DNA of 64,000 bases from the NCBI RefSeq assembly GCF_008795955.1, contig NZ_VMHN01000010.1:1-64000 (forward strand), written 5' to 3'. Source of the DNA: Marinobacter denitrificans. Its GTDB lineage: Bacteria; Pseudomonadota; Gammaproteobacteria; Pseudomonadales; Oleiphilaceae. This document shows, piece by piece, positions 23,261 through 32,640 of the stretch. The notes beneath the pieces were generated by a model. That model was given only the letters and a program-made list of their open reading frames with translations. It had not been told where the DNA came from and ran no database searches. Every line of letters starts with the position of its first letter. Position 1 is the stretch's first letter. A program made the translations under genes and the position numbers.

Positions 23261-24568
23261 ATGTTAGATAGGGCATCGAAACCCCTGGTCAGCCTGGTGG
23301 ACAAGTATCTGCCAGACCCCTACCTGTTCGTGATCATTCTCACCTTGCTGTCGTTCATCGCGGCCATGGTCTTTGAAGGCCATGGCCCGATGGCGGTGAT
23401 CGAAATGTGGGGAGACGGTTTCTGGAACCTGCTCACTTTCTCCATGCAGATGCTGCTGGTGCTGGTCACCGGTTTTATGCTCGCCAGTACCCCACTGGTG
23501 CGCGGCATTCTTAACCGGATTGCTGCCCTCGCCAGTACACCGGGGCAGGCGATCATTCTGGTGACTTTCGTGGCCCTGGTTGCCAGCTGGATCAACTGGG
23601 GCTTCGGCCTGGTGGTGGGGGCTTTGTTCGCCAAGGCTCTGGCCCGCCAGATCCGCGTTCATTATCCGTTGCTGATCGCCAGTGCGTATTCCGGGTTCAT
23701 TGTGTGGCATGGCGGGCTGGCAGGATCCATTCCGCTGGTCATCGCCACCGAAGGCCACTTCACGGAAGATGTGATTGGTGTTATTGGTACAGGTGACACC
23801 ATTTTCGCGTTCTTCAACCTGGCGATCGTGATCGCCCTGTTCATTATCGTGCCGTTGGTGAACCGGCTGATGCTCCCCGAAGAAAGAGAGAGCGTGTATG
23901 CAGACCCTAAAGTTCTGGATGACGAGCCAGATACCGCTGTTGTCATCAACCGCCCGGCAGACCACGTAGAGCATAGCCGGACACTGTCGTGGCTGATCGG
24001 GTTCAGCGGTATTGCATTCATTTTTCAGTATTTCATCGATGGTGGTGGCTTGAACCTGAACATCGTGAACTTCATGTTCCTGTTCCTTGCAATCATCCTG
24101 CACCAGACTCCGAAACGCCTGCTGGATAGCCTGAACCAGGCCGTAAAAGGCGGCTCGGGGATTGTTATCCAGTTCCCCTTCTACGCCGGCATAATGGGGG
24201 TAATGACTGCCTCTGGCCTGGCCGCCAGCATTTCCAGCGGTTTCGTTTCCATCGCGAGCGCGGACAGCCTGCCTTTCTGGAGTTTTATCAGCGCGGGGCT
24301 GGTGAACATCTTTGTACCGTCCGGCGGCGGCCAGTGGGCGGTGCAGGCCCCGGTCATGCTGCCAGCAGCCCAGGAACTGGGAGCCGATATACCCAGGATC
24401 GCCATGGCCGTTGCCTGGGGTGATGCCTGGACCAACCTGTTGCAGCCGTTCTGGGCCTTGCCCGTGCTGGCGATTGCCGGCCTGAAAGCCAAAGACATTA
24501 TGGGTTATTGCCTGATGCTGCTGATCATTACCGGCATCATCATCAGTATTGGCCTGACCTGGCTTTAG
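23261..24568 (+). CDS. atoE: AtoE family short-chain fatty acid transporter
   Basis: A 435-residue integral membrane protein with about ten membrane segments, matching AtoE (SCFA transporter): LVDKYLPDPYLFVIILTLLSFIAAMVFEG at the start, MLASTPLVRGILNRIAALA, SWINWGFGLVVGALFAKALAR, GYSGF-like AYSGFIVWHGGLAGSIPLVIAT, and VPSGGGQWAVQAPVMLPAAQELG. AtoE takes up acetoacetate or butyrate-type acids. Its stop codon overlaps the stop of the convergent malic enzyme gene by 4 bases. GGGAGAACACT is the ribosome site. Confidence 0.9.
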   Translation: MLDRASKPLVSLVDKYLPDPYLFVIILTLLSFIAAMVFEGHGPMAVIEMWGDGFWNLLTFSMQMLLVLVTGFMLASTPLVRGILNRIAALASTPGQAIILVTFVALVASWINWGFGLVVGALFAKALARQIRVHYPLLIASAYSGFIVWHGGLAGSIPLVIATEGHFTEDVIGVIGTGDTIFAFFNLAIVIALFIIVPLVNRLMLPEERESVYADPKVLDDEPDTAVVINRPADHVEHSRTLSWLIGFSGIAFIFQYFIDGGGLNLNIVNFMFLFLAIILHQTPKRLLDSLNQAVKGGSGIVIQFPFYAGIMGVMTASGLAASISSGFVSIASADSLPFWSFISAGLVNIFVPSGGGQWAVQAPVMLPAAQELGADIPRIAMAVAWGDAWTNLLQPFWALPVLAIAGLKAKDIMGYCLMLLIITGIIISIGLTWL

Positions 24569-26247
24569 ATTGAGCGCCTGAGGTAACGCCGGTACTGCGG
24601 GCGCCAGAAATTGCGTTCGATGGTCCGGCGAATGGTGTCTTCATCAGAACGCAGGGCAACAACGCCGTCTTCCTGGGCCTGCCTGGCGACATCGAAGGCA
24701 ATGTTGCGGCTGATTTCCTGAATACTCGCCAGGTCCGGTAATAGCCGCTCGCCGGTTTGCTGGACGATGGGGGCCTGTCTCGCCAGGGCATCCGAGGCAG
24801 CCATCAACATGGTGTCTGTCACCCGGGAGGCACCGGCGGCGATAACACCGAGGCCAATGCCCGGAAAGATATAGGCGTTGTTGCATTGGGCTATGGGGTA
24901 GGTCTTGCCATTCAGCTCCACCGGTTTGAACGGGCTACCGGTGGCCACCAGGGCGTCACCGTTGGTCCACGCCAGAATGTCGGCGGGCGTGGCCTCCACC
25001 CGGGAGGTGGGGTTCGATAGCGGCATCACCAGCGGCTGCGAACAGCCGGCATGCATTGTTTTGATCACGTCCTCGGTGAACAGTCCCTTCTGGCCGGACA
25101 CGCCAATCAGCACCGTGGGCTTTACCTGTTTCACCACATCAATCAGTTCCCGGCCCGGCCAGTCTTTTACCCGGGCGGGATCCTGGGCAAGCGCCGACTG
25201 GAAATCCTGCAGGCCTTTGATATCGCTGGTCAGCAGCCCGTCACGGTCGACCATACAGATCCGTTCACGTGCTTCGCGCTCAGACAAACCTTCATTCGTC
25301 ATCGCCACGATGATCTGTTCAGCGATGCCACAACCTGCCGACCCTGCGCCAAGGAAGGCGATGGTCTGGTCACTGACCTTTTCGTCCTTTGTTTTACAGG
25401 CGGCCAACAGCGTGGCCAGGCAAACAGAAGCTGTACCCTGGATATCGTCGTTGAAGCAACAGGCCCTATCCCGATATTGATTCAGCAGACGCATCGCGTT
25501 GTTCTGGGCGAAGTCCTCGAACTGCACCAGAACATTGGGCCAGCGGCGCTTCACGGCCTCGAGGAACTGCGCCACAAAGGCATCGTATTCTTTCTGACCG
25601 ATGCGCTTGTGGCGCCACCCCATGTACCTCGGATTATCCAGCAGAGCCTGATTATTGGTGCCAACATCCAGCATGATCGGCAGGGTGTTGGCCGGGCTGA
25701 TACCACCACAGGCGGTGTACAGGGACAACTTTCCGATGGGAATGCCCATGCCACCAATGCCCTGGTCCCCCAGGCCCAGAATACGCTCACCGTCGGTGAC
25801 GACGATCACTTTCACTTTCTCCTTGGTCGCGCTTCGAAGGAGGTAGTCCATATGCTCCCGGTCGGGCCAGGACACGAACAGGCCACGATGGTTGCGGTAG
25901 ATGTTGGAGAATTCTTCACACGCCTCGCCCACGGTGGGTGTGTAGATGATCGGAAGCATTTCTTCCAGATGATCTTCCAGCAGGCGGTAGAACAGGGTCT
26001 CGTTGTCGTCCTGTATCGCCCGCAATGTGATGTGCCGGTCAAGATCGGTCTGGCATAACTGGTATTGCCGGTAGGCGCGTTCCGCCTGCTCTTCGATGGT
26101 CTCCACCTTCTGCGGGAGCAGTCCGATCAGGTTGAAATCCACGCGCTCCCTCTGCGTGAAGGCACTGCCTTTGTTCAACAGTGGCATCTCCAGCAAGCTG
26201 GGGCCGGCATAAGGTATGTAAAGGGGGCGTTTTTCCATAGTGCTCAT
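24565..26247 (-). CDS. maeA: NAD-dependent malic enzyme
   Basis: A 560-residue malic enzyme of the large (SfcA/MaeA) type, which oxidatively decarboxylates malate to pyruvate. Visible: the N-terminal malic domain with DFNLIGLLPQKVETIEEQAERAY, IIYTPTVGEACEEFS, the catalytic region VTDGERILGLGDQGIGGMGIPIGKLSLYTACGGI, metal-binding FEDFAQNNAMRLLNQYR and FNDDIQGTASV, and the nucleotide fold IAFLGAGSAGCGIAEQII. The start at 26247 is chosen because GAGGTGATT precedes it. It is convergent with atoE with a 4-base overlap. Confidence 0.95.
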   Translation of the reverse strand: MSTMEKRPLYIPYAGPSLLEMPLLNKGSAFTQRERVDFNLIGLLPQKVETIEEQAERAYRQYQLCQTDLDRHITLRAIQDDNETLFYRLLEDHLEEMLPIIYTPTVGEACEEFSNIYRNHRGLFVSWPDREHMDYLLRSATKEKVKVIVVTDGERILGLGDQGIGGMGIPIGKLSLYTACGGISPANTLPIMLDVGTNNQALLDNPRYMGWRHKRIGQKEYDAFVAQFLEAVKRRWPNVLVQFEDFAQNNAMRLLNQYRDRACCFNDDIQGTASVCLATLLAACKTKDEKVSDQTIAFLGAGSAGCGIAEQIIVAMTNEGLSEREARERICMVDRDGLLTSDIKGLQDFQSALAQDPARVKDWPGRELIDVVKQVKPTVLIGVSGQKGLFTEDVIKTMHAGCSQPLVMPLSNPTSRVEATPADILAWTNGDALVATGSPFKPVELNGKTYPIAQCNNAYIFPGIGLGVIAAGASRVTDTMLMAASDALARQAPIVQQTGERLLPDLASIQEISRNIAFDVARQAQEDGVVALRSDEDTIRRTIERNFWRPQYRRYLRRSI

Positions 26248-26430
26248 AATCACCTCGTAACTCAGGCGGCGTATGAAAGAACCGGGTTCAGGATTGTGTT
26301 GTTGGTGCAAAACGTTGTTGTATAAGGATAGTCGCTAATGTCGATTTCAACCTGATACAGAGCACGCTGTCGATTATCAGCTGTCCCGGACGACTAGCAG
26401 ATGGTTGAACACCAACAAGAGGGAAACGAG

Positions 26431-26916
26431 ATGAGCAAACACCCAAAAAATACCATTTGTCTCTGGTACAACGGCGACGCAGAAGAGGCAGCGCGATTTT
26501 ATGCCGAGACGTTCCCGGATTCGTCCGTTGATGCTGTCCATCACGCTCCGGGTGACTACCCCGCCGGGAAAAAAGGCGATGTGCTGACTGTGGAGTTTAC
26601 GGTACTGGGCATCCCCTGCCTCGGCCTCAATGGTGGCGCCGCCTTCAGGCATACCGAGGCGTTTTCATTCCAGGTTGCCACGGTTGATCAGGAGGAAACT
26701 GATCGCTACTGGCACGCGATTGTCGGCAATGACGGCGAAGAGAGCGCCTGCGGCTGGTGCCGGGACAAATGGGGCCTGTCGTGGCAGATCACACCGGTGG
26801 CGTTGACAGAAGCGGTTACTGATCCTGACCCTGCCGCCGCCAGGCGCGCATTCGAGGCCATGATGACCATGGGAAAAATCGACATAGCCGCCATCGAGTC
26901 AGCGCGCAGAGGATGA
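26431..26916 (+). CDS. PhnB-like VOC family protein
   Basis: A 161-residue protein of the PhnB / 3-demethylubiquinone-9 3-methyltransferase-like VOC group: ICLWYNGDAEEAARFYAETFPDSSVDAV, GDVLTVEFTVLGIPCLGLNGG, FSFQVATVDQEETDRYWHAIV, and CGWCRDKWGLSWQITP. The family is metal-independent in many members and has no settled reaction. The ATG at 26431 follows AGAGGGAAACGAG; an in-frame ATG at 26401 is less likely. Confidence 0.88.
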   Translation: MSKHPKNTICLWYNGDAEEAARFYAETFPDSSVDAVHHAPGDYPAGKKGDVLTVEFTVLGIPCLGLNGGAAFRHTEAFSFQVATVDQEETDRYWHAIVGNDGEESACGWCRDKWGLSWQITPVALTEAVTDPDPAAARRAFEAMMTMGKIDIAAIESARRG

Positions 26917-27006
26917 GGTGTGTTGGGGGCGGGGGTGGTGTTTCATACGCAAACCGTGGGATTGGCTATAGTAGTAAGGAGGGCTCAATAACGGAAGGTC
27001 AACGCC

Positions 27007-28032
27007 ATGAAACGCATCGCGATCTGCTTTGACGGCACCTGGAACCGACCCGAAGTAAACATTGGCGAGGACTTTCCCACCAACGTTCTGCAATTCGCTC
27101 GCGCCATTCGCCCATCAGACAGTAACGGCGTGGAACAGGTGGTTTTCTACGACTGGGGCATTGGCTCCTATCACGATGAGATCCTCGCCGGCGCTACCGG
27201 CCACGGTCTCGAAAAGAACGTGATGGACGGCTACCGCTTCCTGGTGCACAACTACGAACCCGGCGACCATATTTTCCTGTTCGGCTTCAGCCGGGGGGCC
27301 TACACCGCCCGCAGCCTCTGCGGCATGATCAACAACTGCAGTATTCTGCGAAAGGAAAATGCTTACCTGATCCAGAACGCGTTCAGGCTTTACAAGACCA
27401 AGAAGCACAAGGCCAACAGCGATCACGCCATGAAGTGGAAGCAGCAGTTCTCCGTTGAAGAACGCACTCCGATCGAGTTCGTGGGTGTTTGGGACACCGT
27501 CGGTGCCCTGGGCCTGCCTTTTACCTTCTTCGGCCTGATCAAGGACCAGGACCTGTTTTACGACCGTGAAATCGGCAGCAACATCAGGACGGCACGACAC
27601 GCCCTGGCTCTGGATGAACATCGGGAAGACTTTGAACCTACCCTCTGGGAACCCCGCGCCGGGACCGATATCGAGCAAGTGTGGTTCGCCGGCGCCCATT
27701 CCGATGTAGGTGGCGGCTATGGGCCGGACAAGAACGGCCAGATTCTGGCCGATATCCCCCTGCTGTGGATGGCGAAAGAAGCAGAAAAACAACATCTGAT
27801 ATTTAAAAACACTCTGCCCACCGCTACCCATGCCACCGCCGAGCAGCACGACGAGTACAGGGGTAAATACCGTTTGCTCGGAAAGCTGGTGCGGGAGATA
27901 CCCCCTCTGACCGAGATCAAGACCTGGGTACATGCGAGCGTGAGAGCGCGGTACAACAGCGGGTACCAGAGTGAGCCGATCGAGCGGTTTGCGGTGCGCA
28001 ACGGGGAGTGGCCGCCCATCTGGCCGGAATGA
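27007..28032 (+). CDS. DUF2235 alpha/beta hydrolase (Tle1-like)
   Basis: A 341-residue protein of the DUF2235 family. The opening RIAICFDGTWNRPE, nucleophile elbow GFSRGAYTAR with S95, acid segment EFVGVWDTVGALGLP with D163, and AGAHSDVGGGY with H231 are all present. DUF2235 includes the type VI secretion phospholipase effector Tle1 and many cytoplasmic hydrolases. No vgrG, PAAR or immunity gene is adjacent, so a housekeeping esterase or phospholipase role is as likely as an effector role. Confidence 0.9.
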   Translation: MKRIAICFDGTWNRPEVNIGEDFPTNVLQFARAIRPSDSNGVEQVVFYDWGIGSYHDEILAGATGHGLEKNVMDGYRFLVHNYEPGDHIFLFGFSRGAYTARSLCGMINNCSILRKENAYLIQNAFRLYKTKKHKANSDHAMKWKQQFSVEERTPIEFVGVWDTVGALGLPFTFFGLIKDQDLFYDREIGSNIRTARHALALDEHREDFEPTLWEPRAGTDIEQVWFAGAHSDVGGGYGPDKNGQILADIPLLWMAKEAEKQHLIFKNTLPTATHATAEQHDEYRGKYRLLGKLVREIPPLTEIKTWVHASVRARYNSGYQSEPIERFAVRNGEWPPIWPE

Positions 28033-28067
28033 TGTCGGCATAGGCGACCACTTCTCGAACGGCGCTA

Positions 28068-29726
28068 TTACGGCGCCAGTTTGCGTTTCAACGCCCGGGT
28101 AACTGACAGCGGCAGGCTTGGCAGAGCACGCAGCATCCACGGAAGTATCCGGCGTTTAACGCCGCTCAGTGACTCCGGAATCATCACTTCGATCAGGTGT
28201 GGCCCCGGCATGCTGAGGGCATATTCCATGGCTTTTGCCATATCTTCGGCGGTATCGACTCTCACCCCGTGCACGCCCATACCCTGGGCCATTTCGGCGA
28301 AATTAAGCACCGGGCCGCGCAGGTCGAGTTGCGCTTTGGCCTTGCTGCCGGCCTGTTCGGCCCCCACCCGGTCCAGCTCGATACTCAGCACCGAATAAGA
28401 GGCGTTATTGAAGATAACAGTGGTGACGTTGAGCTGCTCACGGGCCATGGTCCACAGGGACTGAATGGTGTACATGGCGGTGCCGTCACCGATCAGCGCC
28501 AGTACCGGCCGGTCAGGGCAGGCAACGGCAGCGCCCACTGCGTTGGGCAGACCCTGGCCGATGGCACCACCAGTAAGGGTGATAAGGTCGTGCCTTGGTG
28601 CCCCTTCAGTCATGACTGAGAGCATAAGACTGGAGGTAATGCCTTCGTCCACAATAATGGCGTTGTCCGGCATCAGGTGGCCCACCGCTTTGCAGACCTT
28701 TTCGGCAGTGAGTTTTCCTCGTGGCCTGTCGGGTCTTTTGGCTGGCTGCAGCCTGGGTTCGGCCTGGCTGGCGCCGAGGGCTTCGTTGAGCTTGTTCAGA
28801 CTACCGGTGATGTCCTGATCTGGCGCTACGAGGGTGTGGACCTCGCAGGTATCCGGCACCAGGTAGCTTTGCTTGCCCGGATAGGCGAAGAAGGAAACCG
28901 GTGCCTTGGCGTCGACCAGGATCAGGTGTTCAATATCCGTCAGTTGCACGGTGGCCAGTTCTGCCAGATACGCCAGGCGCTCAACCGGTGGCAGGCCGGC
29001 GCCCCGCTCCATGCGGGTCGGGAAGGTTTCTGCCATCAGTATGACCCCGCTGTGAGCGGCAAGCTTCGCCGCCGCCAGCAGGCTGGGTTCCCGTAACGAA
29101 TGCCCGCCCATCAGCAGGGCCGTTTTCTTGCCGGAGCGGATGGCGGCGGCGATGGCTTCAACGGTGGCATCATCGGCAAGTGCCGGTTCGGGGGGCGCCA
29201 GTGGTGCACTGGGCACTCCGCCCTCCCCCCAGGAAACGTCCGCTGGCAGAATCAGGGTGGCTACCTGACCAGGTGCGGTGCGTGCCGCAGCGATGGCCTC
29301 GGCGGCGTCCTGGCACAGCGTTTCTGTGCTCCTGGCCGTGCGAACAAACCCCGGGGATACGTTGCGGGCCACGGTTTCGATATCCGACTGCAACTGGGCA
29401 TCGTATTTCACGTGGTAGGTGGCATGATCGCCGACGATGTTCACAACAGGAACCTTGCCTTTACGGGCGTTGTGCAGGTTCGCCAGCCCGTTGCCCAGTC
29501 CACAGCCCAGGTGTAGCAGCGTGGCAGCGGGCTTGTCGGCCATGCGGGCATAGCCATCCGCGGCGCCGGTGGCCACGCCTTCGAAAAGCGCGAGCACGGC
29601 ACGCATTCCGGGCTCGTCGTCCAGGGCTGCCACAAAGTGCATTTCACTGGTACCGGGGTTGCTGAAGCAGACTTCTACACCGGCATCCACCAGTGTTTTC
29701 ATCAGAGCTTGTGCGCCGTTTGTCAT
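28068..29726 (-). CDS. ThDP-dependent 2-oxoacid decarboxylase / acetolactate synthase-like enzyme
   Basis: A 552-residue thiamine diphosphate enzyme. The N-terminal Pyr domain has VCFSNPGTSEMHFVAAL and the activating Glu in LALFEGVATGAADGYARM (about residue 49). The C-terminal PP domain has the ThDP motif GDGTAMYTIQSLWTMAREQLNVTTVIFNN. It is usually annotated as an acetolactate synthase large subunit, but no small subunit is present and the operon partner is a 2-hydroxyacid dehydrogenase. A decarboxylase acting on the resulting 2-oxoacid, as benzoylformate decarboxylase does in the mandelate pathway, fits better. This is inferred. It lies last in a three-gene operon. Confidence 0.85.
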   Translation of the reverse strand: MTNGAQALMKTLVDAGVEVCFSNPGTSEMHFVAALDDEPGMRAVLALFEGVATGAADGYARMADKPAATLLHLGCGLGNGLANLHNARKGKVPVVNIVGDHATYHVKYDAQLQSDIETVARNVSPGFVRTARSTETLCQDAAEAIAAARTAPGQVATLILPADVSWGEGGVPSAPLAPPEPALADDATVEAIAAAIRSGKKTALLMGGHSLREPSLLAAAKLAAHSGVILMAETFPTRMERGAGLPPVERLAYLAELATVQLTDIEHLILVDAKAPVSFFAYPGKQSYLVPDTCEVHTLVAPDQDITGSLNKLNEALGASQAEPRLQPAKRPDRPRGKLTAEKVCKAVGHLMPDNAIIVDEGITSSLMLSVMTEGAPRHDLITLTGGAIGQGLPNAVGAAVACPDRPVLALIGDGTAMYTIQSLWTMAREQLNVTTVIFNNASYSVLSIELDRVGAEQAGSKAKAQLDLRGPVLNFAEMAQGMGVHGVRVDTAEDMAKAMEYALSMPGPHLIEVMIPESLSGVKRRILPWMLRALPSLPLSVTRALKRKLAP

Positions 29727-29728
29727 TG

Positions 29729-30916
29729 TTATTCTCCAGCCTTCTGGAATTCAGGTTTATGGGGTCTGTCGAGTTGGTCGGTGCCAATTTCGGCAATTCG
29801 GGTGACACCGGTCAGGGTCATGGCCAGCCGCAATTCCTGCTGCCAGCTTGCCAGCAGTCTGGTCAGCCCGGCTTCACCGCCGCCGGCCAGTGCGTACGCC
29901 CAGGGGCGGCCGATCATCACGCCGCGGGCACCCAGTGCCAGGGCACGAAACACATCCGTGCCACTGCGAACGCCGCCATCCACAAGGATTTCTGTCTGTG
30001 AACCGACGGCAGCGACGATATCGGGCAGCTTGCCAGCGCCCGAGGCAACACCGTCCAGTTGGCGGCCGCCGTGGTTGGATACCACGATGGCATCTGCCCC
30101 TACCTTCACGGCCTGGCGGGCGTCTTCTACGTCCAGGATGCCTTTCAGCAGCAACTTGCCCTGCCAGTGCTCCCGTATCCATTCAATGTCTGCCCAGGTG
30201 ACCGTGGGGTCAAACTGAGCATCAATCCACTCTTTGAAAGCGTCGAGGTTACTGGCATCCGGTACGGCATCACTGAGGTTGCCAAAGCTGAGGGGGCCAC
30301 CGCGCACGGCGACATTCCACAACCAGTTGGGGCGCGAGAGTAGTTGCTGGATCTTCAATAGTTTGGAACGGGGGCCGGTACTGGCAAGGCCATTGCGGAA
30401 GTCCCGATGGCGCATACCCGGCAGTGGCAAGTCAACGGTAAACACCAGTGTGCGGCAACCGGCGTTCCAGGCTTTTTCCAGCAGGGCTTTGACCCGGTCA
30501 CGGTCACGAATCATGTAGAGCTGGAACCAGGCGGCCTCGGTGGCGGCAGCCTGTACCTCTTCCACCGGGCAAATGCCAACGGTGGACAGGGTGAAGGGAA
30601 TACCAGCCGCGTTGGCGGCACGGACCGCCTGTACTTCACCGCGCTGCGCCATCATGCCCGCCAGCCCCAGGGGCGCCAGCACCACCGGCATGGAACAGGC
30701 CTGCCCCGCCAGGGTGGCAGCGGTATCCACTTGATCAACGTTCACCAGAACCCGCTGGCGCAGGTGTATGGTGGCCCAGTCGGCTTCGTTGGCACGGAGG
30801 GTTTGCTCGTTGGTCGCGCCGCCGTCGAGGTAATCGAACAGGAACCCGGGCAAGCGGGCGCGGGCTTTTTCACGATAGTCTTCGGCGCTGGCCGGGTAAC
30901 CAAACTTCGGGTTCAT
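29729..30916 (-). CDS. FMN-dependent alpha-hydroxy acid dehydrogenase
   Basis: A 395-residue enzyme of the lactate/mandelate dehydrogenase and glycolate oxidase family. Seen: the N-terminal YREKARARLPGFLFDYLDGGATNE, LAPLGLAGMMAQRGEVQAVRAAN, PFTLSTVGICPVEEV, YMIRDRDRVKALLEKA, and the catalytic SNHGGRQLDG with its base His and substrate Arg, then LVDGGVRSGTDVFRALALGARGVMIGRPWAYAL. It oxidises an (S)-2-hydroxyacid to the 2-oxoacid. It is separated by only 2 bp from the downstream ThDP enzyme and by 5 bp from the upstream FAD dehydrogenase, so they are cotranscribed. Confidence 0.93.
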   Translation of the reverse strand: MNPKFGYPASAEDYREKARARLPGFLFDYLDGGATNEQTLRANEADWATIHLRQRVLVNVDQVDTAATLAGQACSMPVVLAPLGLAGMMAQRGEVQAVRAANAAGIPFTLSTVGICPVEEVQAAATEAAWFQLYMIRDRDRVKALLEKAWNAGCRTLVFTVDLPLPGMRHRDFRNGLASTGPRSKLLKIQQLLSRPNWLWNVAVRGGPLSFGNLSDAVPDASNLDAFKEWIDAQFDPTVTWADIEWIREHWQGKLLLKGILDVEDARQAVKVGADAIVVSNHGGRQLDGVASGAGKLPDIVAAVGSQTEILVDGGVRSGTDVFRALALGARGVMIGRPWAYALAGGGEAGLTRLLASWQQELRLAMTLTGVTRIAEIGTDQLDRPHKPEFQKAGE

Positions 30917-30921
30917 GGGCG

Positions 30922-32535
30922 TCAGCCTCCTGCAACAATGGATCGCACCGCTGCCCGGGCGGTCATGATGCAGCCGGGCAGGAAGGTGCCTTCAAGCGAG
31001 CGTTTGCCGTTGGCGCCACCGCCGCCAAAGCCGGCAGCCTCTCCCACGCAGTATAGGCCCTCCACGGGAACACCCCCGGCGTCGAGCACCCGGCTTTGCA
31101 GATCCGTTTGCAGACCACCCAGGCTTTTGCGCGTGATCAGCTGCATGCGAATGGCAATGTAGGGCCCGGCGCCGGGCTTCTGCAGCGGTGCCGGTTTGCA
31201 GGTGCGCAGGCGGTCGGGTTTCCATTCCCGGGCGTGCTGGATTAAACGGATCTGGGGATCGTTGTGAAGCTGGGTACCGGCGGTGAAGTTGGCGTCGAAG
31301 GCATCCGCGGTGGCCTGGAGTGTGGCGGCCTCGACGTCATGGGAACAGGTCAGGGCGTTCATTTTTCCGGCCAGCTCACCCAGGCTGTCTGCCACCAGGA
31401 AGTCGCGGCTTTCACGCTGCATCTGCCGAACAAGCGGGTGGTTACCGAGCAACAACTCTTTCACAAACAGAGGGAACTGTTTGTCCCTGATGCGGGCATT
31501 GTGCTCGGCACCGGAAATGGCAAATTCCTTCGCGGCGATACGCCAGTTGAGCAGGTGCCAGGTCCAGGGTTTTTCCTGCTCGGCAACACGCTGGCACAGC
31601 CAGTGAGTATCAAACCCGGTCACCAGCGGCTCCGGCCCGATGCGTTCGCCCCGGTGGTTCAGCCACAGGGCGGACTTGCAGGGAATGGTGGAAAGCCCAT
31701 GGCCGGGAAAGTGCGGGTACGGATGCGGGAAACCGGCGGCGTAATTCCACATCTCCCCGGCGTGGTTGATCTGGCCGCCCAGACGCTCAGCAACCCAGTG
31801 GTGCATATGGCCATCCGCATAAGGGTGTGCGCCGTTGAGCATGCTGGCAGGCCGGGGGCGATCGGTGGGCCAGTTGGCACGGCATTCGTCATGGCTGCCG
31901 TTGAGGCCGCCGGTGGCAAGCACAACCGCCGATGCCTTAAACCGAACTTCTTCGCGGTTTGCCTCATTGATTGCCAGGGCACCGCAGAGCTTGCCGCCTT
32001 CGTGGTCCAGCGCCACAATCCGGTGCTGGTGCAGAACAGTTAGCTTGCCGGCGCTGTTTTCACGATGCAGCGCCTCGAGCAGGCAACGAACCAGCTCCCG
32101 GGCAGTACCCCAGATCACGTGATAGCGGGGCACACGGTTACCATCGCCAAAGCGGCCCCGCTCTACCCAGTTGACCGCCGGCAGGAATTTAATGCCCTGG
32201 TCACTCAGCCAGTCATAAACCTCCGTGCGGGAGTTTTCCACGTAGTAGCGGGCCCAGCTTAGTGCCCACTCGTCGTCAGGGGCCAGCTCACCAAAGCCGA
32301 GCCAGTCACCCAGGGCAATCTCCGGGGAATCCGCAATTTTCATGCGTGCTTGCAGGGGGGTGCCCACCAGCATCATGCCGCCAAAGGCCCACAGCGCCAG
32401 GCCGCCCATGCGCTCAGCGGTATCGCGGTCCGCCAGGGTCACACTTTTCCCGGCTCGCAGGGCTTCAAGGGCCGTGACAATACCGGCCAACCCTCCGCCA
32501 ACCACCAGAATGTCCGAAGCAATCACCTTGGCCAT
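30922..32535 (-). CDS. FAD-binding dehydrogenase (KstD/fumarate-reductase-like)
   Basis: A 537-residue flavoprotein. Residues 6-36 form the FAD Rossmann fold (DILVVGGGLAGIVTALEALRAGKSVTLADRD), followed by GGLALWAFGGMM and a second FAD region, AVVLATGGLNGS. The C-terminus has GLYCVGEAAGFGGGGANGKRSLEGTFLPGCIMTARAA. It belongs to the FAD_binding_2 family with ketosteroid dehydrogenases and fumarate-reductase-like enzymes. The start at 32535 is the first ATG giving a normal N-terminus. It is first in the operon with the hydroxyacid dehydrogenase and the ThDP enzyme and is divergent from an AraC-type regulator. Substrate unknown. Confidence 0.88.
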   Translation of the reverse strand: MAKVIASDILVVGGGLAGIVTALEALRAGKSVTLADRDTAERMGGLALWAFGGMMLVGTPLQARMKIADSPEIALGDWLGFGELAPDDEWALSWARYYVENSRTEVYDWLSDQGIKFLPAVNWVERGRFGDGNRVPRYHVIWGTARELVRCLLEALHRENSAGKLTVLHQHRIVALDHEGGKLCGALAINEANREEVRFKASAVVLATGGLNGSHDECRANWPTDRPRPASMLNGAHPYADGHMHHWVAERLGGQINHAGEMWNYAAGFPHPYPHFPGHGLSTIPCKSALWLNHRGERIGPEPLVTGFDTHWLCQRVAEQEKPWTWHLLNWRIAAKEFAISGAEHNARIRDKQFPLFVKELLLGNHPLVRQMQRESRDFLVADSLGELAGKMNALTCSHDVEAATLQATADAFDANFTAGTQLHNDPQIRLIQHAREWKPDRLRTCKPAPLQKPGAGPYIAIRMQLITRKSLGGLQTDLQSRVLDAGGVPVEGLYCVGEAAGFGGGGANGKRSLEGTFLPGCIMTARAAVRSIVAGG

Positions 32536-32602
32536 AGCGCCCACCCGAGTTGATAAAGCTCTGTTGTCAGGCTCCAAGATATACCGGTACCATGACTCAC
32601 AG

Positions 32603-32640
32603 ATTGACTTCAGAGGCCAGACAAATTGACATTAGAGGCC
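32603..32640 (+). promoter_or_regulatory. Paired direct repeats, likely AraC-regulator operator
   Basis: ATTGACTTCAGAGGCC (32603-32618) and ATTGACATTAGAGGCC (32625-32640) match at 14 of 16 positions. Their starts are 22 bp apart, two helical turns, in the same orientation. AraC-family regulators typically bind such tandem half-sites. The pair lies in the divergent region between the hydroxyacid operon and the AraC gene and runs into the proposed start of the latter. Confidence 0.6.

Noticed and set aside
27115..28140. 341-residue minus-strand frame
   Set aside because: It is antisense to the DUF2235 gene and shows no domain.
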